Shown here: one piece after another, positions 47,554 through 56,057 of the stretch
How the letters are laid out: every line of letters starts with the position of its first letter
How positions within the stretch are numbered: the first letter of the stretch is position 1
NCBI RefSeq assembly: GCF_020166495.1
Contig: NZ_JAINZS010000009.1
Location: 1-64,000 of the forward strand
DNA: 64,000 nucleotides
DNA from: Robertkochia aurantiaca
GTDB lineage: Bacteria; Bacteroidota; Bacteroidia; Flavobacteriales; Flavobacteriaceae
Reading direction: 5' to 3'
Translations under genes and position numbers: made by a program
The notes under the pieces: model-generated
What the model was told of the DNA's origin: nothing
The model's input: the letters and a program-made list of their open reading frames with translations, nothing else
Databases searched by the model: none

Positions 47554-48078
47554 ATGAAAAATCTGTTTTACTTATTTACGCTATCTATGGCATTTGCGGT
47601 ATCCTGTTCCCCACAGGAAGAAAAACCACTCACCGATACCGAAAAGGAAACTTTGAAAGGAGAAGTTGCTGCCAGAATTGATGAGATCGTTACGGCTTCC
47701 AACCAAATGAACCTGGAGGCTATCAAGGAAATTTATTGGAATGACCCGGCTTTTATCGCTGTTAGCCTTGACCAGGTTTTCAACTACCAGGGGTATATAC
47801 AGGATGCTGAAGAGGTGTGGTCAGGCATAGAAAGTCTGAACTTTCAGGAAGGTGAGGTTCAGATCAGTATCCTGGACAGCGAAACCGCCTATGCTGTTTT
47901 TGGCGGAATGGCTGATGCGCAAACCACAGAAGGACAGGAAATGAAGATAGAAGACTTCTTTGCTTCGATGCTATTCAGAAAAGTTGACGGAAGCTGGAAG
48001 GTTGCCGGAACACATGAATCTGGCACCTTTGTTATGATGGAAGAGGAAATGGAGGCTGACTCCCTGATGATGGAGTAA
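47554..48078 (+). CDS. SnoaL/NTF2-like lipoprotein
   Basis: A 174-residue lipoprotein (lipobox FAVSC, Cys about 18). The rest resembles the DUF4440/SnoaL NTF2-like fold: a helical start, EIYWNDPAFIAVSLDQ, YIQDAEEVWSGI and the closing FFASMLFRKVDGSWKVAGTHES. Such domains bind small molecules or act as minor enzymes; no specific role is evident. It stands alone, in the same direction as the following hydrolase gene, which has its own promoter box. Confidence 0.78.
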   Translation: MKNLFYLFTLSMAFAVSCSPQEEKPLTDTEKETLKGEVAARIDEIVTASNQMNLEAIKEIYWNDPAFIAVSLDQVFNYQGYIQDAEEVWSGIESLNFQEGEVQISILDSETAYAVFGGMADAQTTEGQEMKIEDFFASMLFRKVDGSWKVAGTHESGTFVMMEEEMEADSLMME

Positions 48079-48213
48079 ACTCAATCAAACCTTTCATACC
48101 GGAAATTATCTATAAAGCAGACCAATTGTCTGCTTTTTGCTTTTACATAAGGCACGTAAACACTAAGCCCTGAAGTCGGCAATAGCTCTAAAAAGTTAAA
48201 CCTGTATTTTCCC

Positions 48214-48221
48214 TAATTTTG
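48214..48221 (+). promoter_or_regulatory. -7 box before the alpha/beta hydrolase gene
   Basis: TAATTTTG matches TAnnTTTG and lies 16 nt before the start at 48238. No exact TTG is found at 19-21 nt upstream. Confidence 0.5.
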
Positions 48222-48237
48222 TCTCAAAACCATTTTC

Positions 48238-49188
48238 ATGTCAAAACCTGTTCACTCTTGCGCCTTATTGCTCCTGGTTTTATCGGTATGCCTTATTTCT
48301 TGCAGGAAGGAGCCTGGATTAATACCTTCGGAAGGGTTGGTCGAAGTGGAGGGCGGACAGCTTTGGTACAAGATCATAGGGACGGGTGAAAAAGATCCAA
48401 TCCTGGTTATGCACGGAGGGCCGGGTGGAACACACAGAAAATATCACCATCTCACACCGCTCTCTAAAGACAGGTCTGTTATTTTATTCGACCAGTTGGG
48501 CACCGGAAGATCAGGATATCATCAAGATACCACGCTGATGACAGTGCCGCATTTTGTGGAACAGGTTCACCGGCTGAAGGAACATCTCAATCTCGATGAA
48601 TATTATTTATTGGGGCACAGCTGGGGAGCCGCTCTTGAACTTGCCTATTACCAAAAATATCCAGAGGGCGTTCAGGGAATTATTTTCAGCAGTCCGTACC
48701 TCAGCACTCCGGTCTGGGAGGCTGATGCCGATACGCTTATCACTACCCTGGCAGATACCATACAACTGGCCATACGCCGGGCGGAAGAAATGGGCGCCTT
48801 TACCACAGCATCCTACCAACACGCCGACTCTGTATACTGGAGCAGATTCGGAAACCGCAGACCCGGTCCCAACCATCCGGCCGATACGGTAGAAGCCCCC
48901 TCCAATCGTTTCATGTATAATTACATGTGGGGACCCTCTGAATTCACAGCTACGGGAACCCTGAAAACCTACGACAATGTCGGCGGATTAAAGGACGTGG
49001 AGGTACCGGTGCTTTTCATAACGGGAGAGTATGACGAGGCCAGACCCGCGACCATCTACAACTTTCAAAAAATGGTGCCGGGATCAGATGTGTACGTGGT
49101 TCCGGAATCAGGTCATTCGACCATGATCGATAACACGGACGATTATCTGAAGGGGATACAGGAGTTTTTGGAGAGAACAGAGAGATAG
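48238..49188 (+). CDS. Proline iminopeptidase-family alpha/beta hydrolase, lipoprotein
   Basis: A 316-residue alpha/beta hydrolase with a lipobox (VCLISC, Cys about 22). It has the prolyl-iminopeptidase oxyanion motif HGGPGG (about 59-64), FDQLGTGRSG (about 84-93), the nucleophile elbow GHSWGA (Ser about 130) and late Asp and His candidates in TGEYDEARP and PESGHSTM. It should cleave N-terminal proline or a similar residue from small peptides outside the cytoplasm; the true substrate is unknown. Confidence 0.88.
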   Translation: MSKPVHSCALLLLVLSVCLISCRKEPGLIPSEGLVEVEGGQLWYKIIGTGEKDPILVMHGGPGGTHRKYHHLTPLSKDRSVILFDQLGTGRSGYHQDTTLMTVPHFVEQVHRLKEHLNLDEYYLLGHSWGAALELAYYQKYPEGVQGIIFSSPYLSTPVWEADADTLITTLADTIQLAIRRAEEMGAFTTASYQHADSVYWSRFGNRRPGPNHPADTVEAPSNRFMYNYMWGPSEFTATGTLKTYDNVGGLKDVEVPVLFITGEYDEARPATIYNFQKMVPGSDVYVVPESGHSTMIDNTDDYLKGIQEFLERTER

Positions 49189-49563
49189 AACTACCTGAAA
49201 ACCCCTCAGTCCAGCATTCGCCGGCCAGCTCCCCTTAACAAGGGGAGCGTATCAAGAAAATCTAAAATACATTGTATTGCCTTCCCCTTCCGGGGGAGCA
49301 CCGAGCGTTAATATAGTACCGGTGGCACTATTGAGGGAATTGGCCAGTGGGCGAAGAGGAAACAGAAGGAGGGAATTAAAATTAACAGCACGGTCATACT
49401 CAGGCAGATCCTTCGCGATCGAAGATTATTCCGGATGACCTGATACAGAATTTAACATTTGCAGATTTCAGTGAATGGCAATAATATTCTTTCACTTTTC
49501 CCTACCTAGCTGTTTACATGCGCACCCATTTACCTTAATACCTGACAGTGCCCCCCATCCTGA
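49189..49563. repeat. Intergenic palindromic element
   Basis: A 375-nt gap without a gene. It contains a perfect 9-bp palindrome GCTCCCCTT / AAGGGGAGC (49228-49248) and, 50-100 nt on, CCTTCCCCTTCCGGGGGAGC with GAGCGTTAATA. The pieces are like the fold-back element at 36684-36892 (GGGGCGAGCGTTAA). It may also stop transcription from both convergent genes. The rest shows nothing else. Confidence 0.55.
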
Positions 49564-50256
49564 TCAAACGATCAGCCTTTTCTCCATAACATAACCTTGT
49601 ACAGTATCACCGGTTATACTTTCTAACATATTCTGAGAAAGGCTGTCTTTAAAGATTTCATCTGACTCATTAGCAGGATAATTCGTGTCTGTATACCAGG
49701 AGGTAGTATAAACCGCATTACAGGTTTCAGAAGGAAAGGCGATCTGAGAAACAAGCAATGAGTTTTCATCAGCATCTTTAACTTCTACGTGAATATGAGG
49801 AGCTCGATCGGGATAGTAACCAGGAAAGATACTCAGAAAAGATACCCTTCCTTCTTTATCTGTAAGCTGTCTGCCTCTCAGAAAATGCTCTCCTGTGAGA
49901 TCTTCACGTTGCAGGTAATGATTCCCGTATTCTGAATATTTCCCGTGATTATCGCAGTGCCAGATATCGACAGCCACGCCGGCCATGGGTTGACAATTAT
50001 GCGCCTTATCGAGTACCTGGATCTGGATCTGAAGCGGAACTCCTTTCCGGTCACCGATTATATTTTCCCTGATATAATCCAAAGGTGTTTTATTTGGGAA
50101 GGGACCACGGGTTTCCTTTGGCGATGTTTCGCAGTTGTTTGTCAATATGGGATCTGCAGACTTACGGGGCCAGTGGTTGTGAGACACGAAAGAACTGAGC
50201 CCAATAAACCCTAACATACCTCCTAATCCTTTCGCTAAAAAATCCTTCCTCTTCAT
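49564..50256 (-). CDS. Intradiol ring-cleavage dioxygenase-like protein, exported
   Basis: A 230-residue protein of the protocatechuate 3,4-dioxygenase beta-sandwich superfamily. Family segments: ETRGPFPNKTPLDYIRENI, VAVDIWHCDNHGKYSEYG and the iron-ligand part GYYPDRAPHIHVEVKD, with Tyr and His ligands. The N-terminus KRKDFLAKGLGGMLGFIGLSSF is a Tat-like or Sec signal, so it is exported, unlike true catabolic enzymes. I take ATG 50256 because the longer frame (50316) adds a segment with no signal-peptide character. The substrate is unknown. It is divergent from the alcohol dehydrogenase. Confidence 0.82.
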   Translation of the reverse strand: MKRKDFLAKGLGGMLGFIGLSSFVSHNHWPRKSADPILTNNCETSPKETRGPFPNKTPLDYIRENIIGDRKGVPLQIQIQVLDKAHNCQPMAGVAVDIWHCDNHGKYSEYGNHYLQREDLTGEHFLRGRQLTDKEGRVSFLSIFPGYYPDRAPHIHVEVKDADENSLLVSQIAFPSETCNAVYTTSWYTDTNYPANESDEIFKDSLSQNMLESITGDTVQGYVMEKRLIV

Positions 50257-50425
50257 TGTTTTATCGATTAGACTAATAAAGTTACTGAATACATCGGTTG
50301 CAGAGACATCACACAATTAATTTATTTTACACAAAGCACTGATTTACAATTTTTTAAGCGTATTTTCATGCCTCAAACACTTCCTGACCGGGAATAGATC
50401 ATTTAACTCTAAAAATTACAGAAAG

Positions 50426-51463
50426 ATGCCAAACACGAAAGCCTATGCCGCTTACGCCCCTGATGAAAAAATAAAACCTTTTGAATTCGACCGGAGAGAG
50501 ATCGGAGACAATGACGTCAAGCTCGAAATCGAATACTGCGGCGTTTGCCACAGCGATATTCATTTCGCTCATGATGACTGGGGCATGAGTCAGTACCCGG
50601 TGGTTCCCGGGCACGAGATTGTAGGCAGGGTGACTGCCACCGGAAAAAATGTGACGGGGTTTAATGAAGGAGACCTGGTGGCTGTGGGCTGCATGGTCGA
50701 CTCCTGCCAGGAATGTGATGCCTGTAACGATAACCTGGAGCAGCTATGCTCAGACATGGTCATGACCTACGGGAGTCCCGATCCTCATATGAAGGGCGTC
50801 ACTCATGGAGGCTATTCAACTCAGATCGTGGTCGATCAGCATTTTGTTCTAAAAGTATCTGAAAAGCTCGATACTAAAGCTGTAGCACCCCTTCTTTGTG
50901 CAGGGATCACAACTTATGCTCCTTTGCGAAACTGGAATGTTCAGAAAGGACAAAAAGTGGGTGTGATCGGGCTTGGCGGCCTCGGGCATATGGGTGTAAA
51001 GTTTGCTTCAGCAATGGGAGCCCATACTGTTATGATCACCACCTCTCCTGAAAAGGGTGAAGATGCCAAAAGATTAGGTGCCGCAGAGGTATTGGTGTCA
51101 AAAGATAAAGAACAGATGAAAGCACATGCCGGCAGCTTTGATTTCCTACTCAATACGGTTCCTGTAGCTCATGATATCAATCCGTACCTAACCCTTTTAA
51201 AGAATCAAAAGACCATGGTACTGCTGGGAGCAACACCTGTAGACCTTCACAGTATGGGATTGGTTTTCGGACAAAAACACGTCTCCGGATCGATGATAGG
51301 CGGGATAAAGGAAACCCAGGAAATGCTGGATTTCTGTGAAGAACACGGGATTGTCTCTGACATCGAAATGATCGACATACAAAATATCAATGAAGCATGG
51401 GAACGGGTTATGAACTCAGATGTGAAGTACCGGTTTGTTATTGATATGAAGTCGCTGAGATAA
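50426..51463 (+). CDS. Zinc-dependent NAD(P) alcohol dehydrogenase (YahK/CAD type)
   Basis: A 345-residue medium-chain dehydrogenase of the cinnamyl-alcohol-dehydrogenase/YahK group. Catalytic zinc ligands are in EYCGVCHSDIHFAHDDWG (Cys, about 37) and PGHEIVG (His), and structural zinc Cys residues in CMVDSCQECDACNDNLEQLC. The NAD(P) motif is GLGGLGHMGVKFA (about 177-189). It reduces aldehydes to alcohols, often with broad specificity. A TATTTTCA sequence 50 nt upstream is only a weak -7 candidate. Confidence 0.92.
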   Translation: MPNTKAYAAYAPDEKIKPFEFDRREIGDNDVKLEIEYCGVCHSDIHFAHDDWGMSQYPVVPGHEIVGRVTATGKNVTGFNEGDLVAVGCMVDSCQECDACNDNLEQLCSDMVMTYGSPDPHMKGVTHGGYSTQIVVDQHFVLKVSEKLDTKAVAPLLCAGITTYAPLRNWNVQKGQKVGVIGLGGLGHMGVKFASAMGAHTVMITTSPEKGEDAKRLGAAEVLVSKDKEQMKAHAGSFDFLLNTVPVAHDINPYLTLLKNQKTMVLLGATPVDLHSMGLVFGQKHVSGSMIGGIKETQEMLDFCEEHGIVSDIEMIDIQNINEAWERVMNSDVKYRFVIDMKSLR

Positions 51464-51468
51464 AAAGT

Positions 51469-51501
51469 TATGGAGGTATGAAGGTATGGGGGTATGAAGG
51501 T
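51469..51501 (+). repeat. GGTATGGG-type octamer tract, left of the four-helix-bundle gene
   Basis: Four to five imperfect octamers (TATGGAGG, TATGAAGG, TATGGGGG) directly after the alcohol dehydrogenase stop. They are of the kind that starts the R1 repeats, and oriented opposite to the tract at 51938-51993. Confidence 0.8.
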
Positions 51502-51506
51502 TAAGG

Positions 51507-51860
51507 TCATTTTATTTTCCCTTTCAGACTGCGTTTTAAGCCGGTAAGCATTACTCGTATTGATTTAATATCGGAATTTATAAGCTGATCTGATTTGACG
51601 CCTAAAAGCTGCTCTGATAATATCAATAAAGTTTCGAGCTCACTCACCGAACCCGTGGCTATATCTAAGAACCTGATATATTCTTTACTACTGGAACGAC
51701 CGGCTCCTTCGGCAATGTTAGCCGGAATGGAAACAGCTGCTCTGTTCAACTGGGATATTAAACCATATTTTTCATCCTCTGACAGCAAAGCGGATAATTG
51801 ATAAACATCCTTTACCAATTTCATACTCCTTTTCCAAACTTCTAAATCTTTATGCGTCAT
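51507..51860 (-). CDS. Four-helix-bundle protein (23S rRNA intervening-sequence family)
   Basis: A 117-residue protein with the complete family pattern: KDLEVWKRSMKLVKDVYQLSALL, then EKYGLISQLNRAAVSIPANIAEGAGRSSSKEYIRFLDIATGSVSELETLLIL. The family was first found in intervening sequences of 23S rRNA but also occurs, as here, as a free gene; its function is unknown. It is bracketed by inverted octamer tracts (51469-51501 and 51938-51993) and lies in opposite direction to both neighbours. Confidence 0.93.
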   Translation of the reverse strand: MTHKDLEVWKRSMKLVKDVYQLSALLSEDEKYGLISQLNRAAVSIPANIAEGAGRSSSKEYIRFLDIATGSVSELETLLILSEQLLGVKSDQLINSDIKSIRVMLTGLKRSLKGKIK

Positions 51861-51937
51861 AAACTTACCTTTCTATAAATATAGAAAATAATCTATATTA
51901 TATGATAATTATTTTCAAAAAATTTCAATCTTGCAAA

Positions 51938-51993
51938 TCCCCCATACCCCCATACCCCCATACCCCCATACCCCCATACCCTCATAACTCCAT
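51938..51993 (-). repeat. CCCCATAC octamer tract, right of the four-helix-bundle gene
   Basis: Six nearly perfect octamers of CCCCCATA, then CCTCATAACTCCATA, the reverse complement of the tracts at 51469-51501 and 15541-15591. With the left tract it makes an inverted pair around the gene. Confidence 0.85.
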
Positions 51994-52105
51994 AAAACAA
52001 ATATTCTAACTTCATCAGAGTCATAATTTGTATTCTTAGTATATTTCTGCCGTCTTTAGAAGAGACAAAATTCAAATTCCTTCTAAAATATTCTTTGATA
52101 GCACA

Positions 52106-54517
52106 ATGAAATACCTCAAACTCCTCATCCTTCTTGCCCTGAACGCAGGGATATTCTATGCATTAAACACCCAGTTCGGGAGCATTCCGCCATTAGGAAA
52201 ATTTCTCTCTCCGCAACAGGGAATCTGGCAGAATGAAACTTCAGAAATGCCTGATGCTGAACTGAGACTCGAAGGTTTGTCTCAACCGGTCACCGTACAA
52301 TACGATGAACATCTGATCCCTCACATATTTGCAGAAAATAAAACCGATCTGTACCGTGCCCAGGGCTATGTGACCGCCCAGCACCGCCTGTGGCAAATGG
52401 AGTTCCAAACCATGGCCTCTGCCGGCAGACTGTCTGAGGTTTTTGGCCCAAGAGCCCTGAATTATGACCGTGCACAAAGACGTAAAGGAATGGTATACGG
52501 AGCTGAAAAAGCGCTGGAAACCATGAAGCAGGACAAAGAGATCGCTGCATTTATAGAAGCATATAAGGAAGGTGTAAATGCCTATATCGCTCAACTAAGC
52601 CCGGCTGATCTTCCGGTGGAATACAAGATGCTGAATTACAAACCTGAGCCCTGGACAACAAAAAAGACAGCGCTGCTTCTCATGTATATGACCGATATGC
52701 TGGCAGGCAGGGATTCAGATTTTGAATATACCAACGCCTTAAGACTTTTCGGAAAAGAAAGGTTCGAATTATTGTTCCCTGAATATTTCAATGTGATCGA
52801 CCCGGTCATTCCCTCCGAAAGAGACTGGAAAGAGATCGCTGCTGAAATACCCGAAGTACCCACCGACAGCCTTCCCCTGGAAGCGATTGCAGCCACCATG
52901 GAAAAGCCGCATCCCGACAACGGAAGTAACAACTGGGCAGTGGGCCCTGAAAAATCTGCCACCGGGAATCCGATCCTGGCCAATGACCCCCACCTCGGAC
53001 TGAACCTCCCTTCCATCTGGTTCGTGATGCAACTGGCCACCCCTGAGCAAAATACCTTTGGAGCGACCCTGCCGGGAGCCCTGGGTATCGTGATCGGTTT
53101 TAATAATGATATCGCCTGGGGTGTTACCAATGCCACCCGCGATGTTAAAGACTGGTATAAGATCACTTTTAAAGACGACAGCAAATCGGCCTACTTGTAT
53201 GATGGTGCATGGCGAGACACCGAACTCAAGCTGGAAGAGATCGTTATAAGAGACAGTATCACCTATATCGATTCGGTGTATTACACCCATCACGGACCGG
53301 TGAGTTACGACGAAAGCTTTTTAGGAAACAGAGGCGGAACCGGCTATGCTATGAAATGGACCGGACATCTGGGAGGGAACAACCAGCGAACCCTGCTCGA
53401 ACTCAATGCAGCGAAAAACTATGAAGATTATAAGAACGCCCTGAAGCACTTCCTGGCCCCTGCACAGAATTTTGTCTTTGCCTCACGGGAAGGTGACATC
53501 GCCCTGTGGATACAGGGTAAGTTCCCGAACAAATGGGAAGGACAGGGGAAATTTCTGCTTGACGGAAGCCTTCCGGCGCACGAATGGCAGGGATTCATTC
53601 CACAGGAACACAATGCTCATATCAAAAATCCTGAACGCGGTTTTGTGAGTTCTGCCAATCAGCACCCCGTTGATGAGAGCTATCCGTATTATGTTTTCAA
53701 TGATGGTTATGACACTTACCGCGGACGGGTGATCAACAATTTTCTCAGGGAAAGGGATGAGATCGATATGGAAGACTTCAAAGCACTGCAAAACAATAAT
53801 TACAACCTGATGGCAGCTGAATTGCTCCCGCATATGCTCGACTCCATCGACAGGCAGGGACTTACAGCAGATCAACAGGAATACCTCGATATAGTTGCTG
53901 ACTGGGATTATTACAATGAGATAGACGAAGCGGCACCCACCATTTTCGAATTGTGGTTCGAAACGCTCCATGACCTGGTATGGGATGAATTTGAAAAGGA
54001 AGAAATTGTTCTGAAAAAGCCTTTTAATTACCAGACCATTGAGATGCTGGCTAATCATCCCGATGATCCGTTCATGGATGTAGTGAGTACCGACAAGCGT
54101 GAAACCGCCAAAGACCTGATTCAAATGTCTTTTGTGAAAGCTGCCGACAGCCTTCAGTCATGGAGGGAAGAGCATGAGGATTTTAAATGGGGCGCCTTCA
54201 AGGGAACCTATGCCGGTCATCTGCTACAGGCACTTCCGGCCTTCTCAAGATTCGATATCCCTATCGGCGGAAATTCCGGTATTGTCAATGCCACTTCAGA
54301 AAATCACGGTCCGTCATGGAGAATGATCGTAGAGCTGGGTGAAAAGCCAAAGGCGGTAGGTATCTATCCCGGCGGACAGTCAGGAAATCCCGGAAGCAAG
54401 CATTACGATGATTTTATCGATAAGTGGGCTGCCGGAGAATACCTGCAGCTTGAATTCCCAGATTACGGTGCCGAACTCACAAAACCAAATGCCAAACAAA
54501 TACTAAGCAACGATTAG
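52106..54517 (+). CDS. Penicillin acylase family Ntn-hydrolase
   Basis: An 803-residue penicillin-acylase-type precursor that should be cut by itself into alpha and beta chains. The N-terminal hydrophobic segment (about 5-20) is a signal peptide or anchor. The processing site lies before Ser274 in NGSNNWAVG, the N-terminal nucleophile of the beta chain, with NPILANDPHLGLNLPSIWF just after. Relatives hydrolyse beta-lactam side chains, acyl-homoserine lactones or other amides; here the substrate is unknown. A small membrane gene follows after 3 nt. Confidence 0.92.
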   Translation: MKYLKLLILLALNAGIFYALNTQFGSIPPLGKFLSPQQGIWQNETSEMPDAELRLEGLSQPVTVQYDEHLIPHIFAENKTDLYRAQGYVTAQHRLWQMEFQTMASAGRLSEVFGPRALNYDRAQRRKGMVYGAEKALETMKQDKEIAAFIEAYKEGVNAYIAQLSPADLPVEYKMLNYKPEPWTTKKTALLLMYMTDMLAGRDSDFEYTNALRLFGKERFELLFPEYFNVIDPVIPSERDWKEIAAEIPEVPTDSLPLEAIAATMEKPHPDNGSNNWAVGPEKSATGNPILANDPHLGLNLPSIWFVMQLATPEQNTFGATLPGALGIVIGFNNDIAWGVTNATRDVKDWYKITFKDDSKSAYLYDGAWRDTELKLEEIVIRDSITYIDSVYYTHHGPVSYDESFLGNRGGTGYAMKWTGHLGGNNQRTLLELNAAKNYEDYKNALKHFLAPAQNFVFASREGDIALWIQGKFPNKWEGQGKFLLDGSLPAHEWQGFIPQEHNAHIKNPERGFVSSANQHPVDESYPYYVFNDGYDTYRGRVINNFLRERDEIDMEDFKALQNNNYNLMAAELLPHMLDSIDRQGLTADQQEYLDIVADWDYYNEIDEAAPTIFELWFETLHDLVWDEFEKEEIVLKKPFNYQTIEMLANHPDDPFMDVVSTDKRETAKDLIQMSFVKAADSLQSWREEHEDFKWGAFKGTYAGHLLQALPAFSRFDIPIGGNSGIVNATSENHGPSWRMIVELGEKPKAVGIYPGGQSGNPGSKHYDDFIDKWAAGEYLQLEFPDYGAELTKPNAKQILSND

Positions 54518-54520
54518 ATC

Positions 54521-54880
54521 ATGAAAAATCTTTTACACCTTATACTAGTCGCATTACTCGCTTATGTGGTTACCCTATTAACTCCGTGGTGGGGTATCAT
54601 GATAGCGGCCCTTGTGGTGGGGTTTCTATTACCGCTGAACGGCTTTAAATCTTTTTTTATCCCCTTCCTGGCCGTTTTTAATCTCTGGGGGCTTCAGGCT
54701 TATATGCTGAGCAGTCGTAATGATTTTACCCTGGCTGCAAAGATCGCAGACCTCTTTTCACTGGAGGGAAACAGTTTATTACTCATTCTGATCACAGCAC
54801 TACTCGGCGGACTGGCAGCAGCTTTTGCGGCTTTGCTCGGGAAGCAGTTCAGGCTGGTGGTTAGTGACCCAAAAGGGTGA
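54521..54880 (+). CDS. Small integral membrane protein
   Basis: A 119-residue protein with four probable membrane helices (about 3-20, 23-37, 43-62, 83-108). It begins 3 nt after the acylase stop, so it is cotranslated. I recognise no named family; the pattern fits uncharacterised flavobacterial membrane proteins. The next 60 nt lead into the R3 repeats. Confidence 0.72.
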   Translation: MKNLLHLILVALLAYVVTLLTPWWGIMIAALVVGFLLPLNGFKSFFIPFLAVFNLWGLQAYMLSSRNDFTLAAKIADLFSLEGNSLLLILITALLGGLAAAFAALLGKQFRLVVSDPKG

Positions 54881-54890
54881 TTGGTTATAC

Positions 54891-56010
54891 GGTGATACAG
54901 TTATGCAGGGATGCAGGGATGCATGGCTGCAGAAATAATTGTTTGGCTAACAGCTAACGGTGATCGGTGATCGGAATACCCACCTTTGTCACGCTGAGCA
55001 TGTCGAAGCGAGTTTTGGTGATACGGTCCTGCCTGCCGTCAGTCAGGGATACAGGAATACAGTCTTCGACCGGCTGGCAGTTTTCTCACCCCTGAAGAGG
55101 TTCGAAATGACTCATTTTCATAATTCACGATTAAGACCTATTCCCGACTAACGACTCCCCATTAACGTCTTTGCGATTTCACAGCTTTACAGGGATATGG
55201 TTATGCAGTTATGCGGTGATGCGGTGATACAGGGATGCAGGGATGCAGGGATGCTTGTTCGGCTAACAGCTAACGGTGATCGGTGATCGGAATACCCCCC
55301 TTTGTCACGCTGAGCATGTCGAAGCGGGTTTTGGTGATACAGGGCTTCAGTCTTTGACCGACTGGCAGTTTTCTCACCCCTGAAGAGGTTCGAAATGACT
55401 CATTTCCATAATTCACGAATAAAACCTACTCCCGACTAACGACTCCCCATTAATGACTTTACGGTTTCGCGACTTTACATCTTTACAAGGATGCTTGTTT
55501 GGCTAACAGCTAACGGTGATCGGTGATCGGAATACCCACCTTTGTCACGGTGAGCATGTCGAAGCCGGTTTTGGTGATACAGGGCTTCAGTCTTCGAGCG
55601 GCTGGCAGTTATCTCACTCCTGAAGGAATTCGAAATGACTCATTTCAATAATTCACGAATAAAACCTATTCCCGACTAACGACTCCCCATTAACGACTTT
55701 ACGGTTTCGCGACTTTACATCTTTACAAGGATGCTTGTTTGGCTAACAGCTAACGGTGATCGGTGATCGGAATACCCCCCTTTGTCACGCTGAGCATGTC
55801 GAAGCGGGTTTTGGTGATACAGGGATACAGTCTTCGAGCGGCTGGCAGTTTTCTCTTCCCTGAAGGGATTCGAAATGACTCATTTCAATAATTCACGAAT
55901 AAAACCTATTCCCGACTAACGACTCCCCATTAACGACTTTACGATTTCACAACTTTACAGGGATATGGTTATACAGTTATGCGGTGATGCGGTGATGCGG
56001 TGATGCGGTA
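54891..56010 (+). repeat. R3 repeat array, four copies, left of the DUF748 gene
   Basis: Four direct copies of a unit of about 240 nt begin near 54941, 55255, 55494 and 55735. Each runs TTTGGCTAACAGCTAACGG, GGTGATCG octamers, TTTGTCACGCTGAGCATGTC, GAAGCGGGTTTTGGTGATAC, GGCTGGCAGTTTTCTC, GAGGTTCGAAATGACTCATT, CCCGACTAACGACTCCCCAT and then ACGACTTTACGGTTTCGC. Octamer tracts occur between copies, with units GCAGGGAT and GCGGTGAT (55200-55250, 55975-56010). The copies are very similar. No coding potential is seen. Confidence 0.88.
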
Positions 56011-56057
56011 ATTAAAAATCAATAATCTATCATTTATAATTTACAATTCATAATTAC

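Noticed and set aside
54891-56010. About 240-nt direct repeats as a CRISPR, a phage attachment array or tandem small RNA genes
   Set aside because: Units are too long and without spacers for CRISPR. No integrase or phage gene is near. No consistent promoter plus terminator was found in each unit. Best kept as an intergenic repeat.
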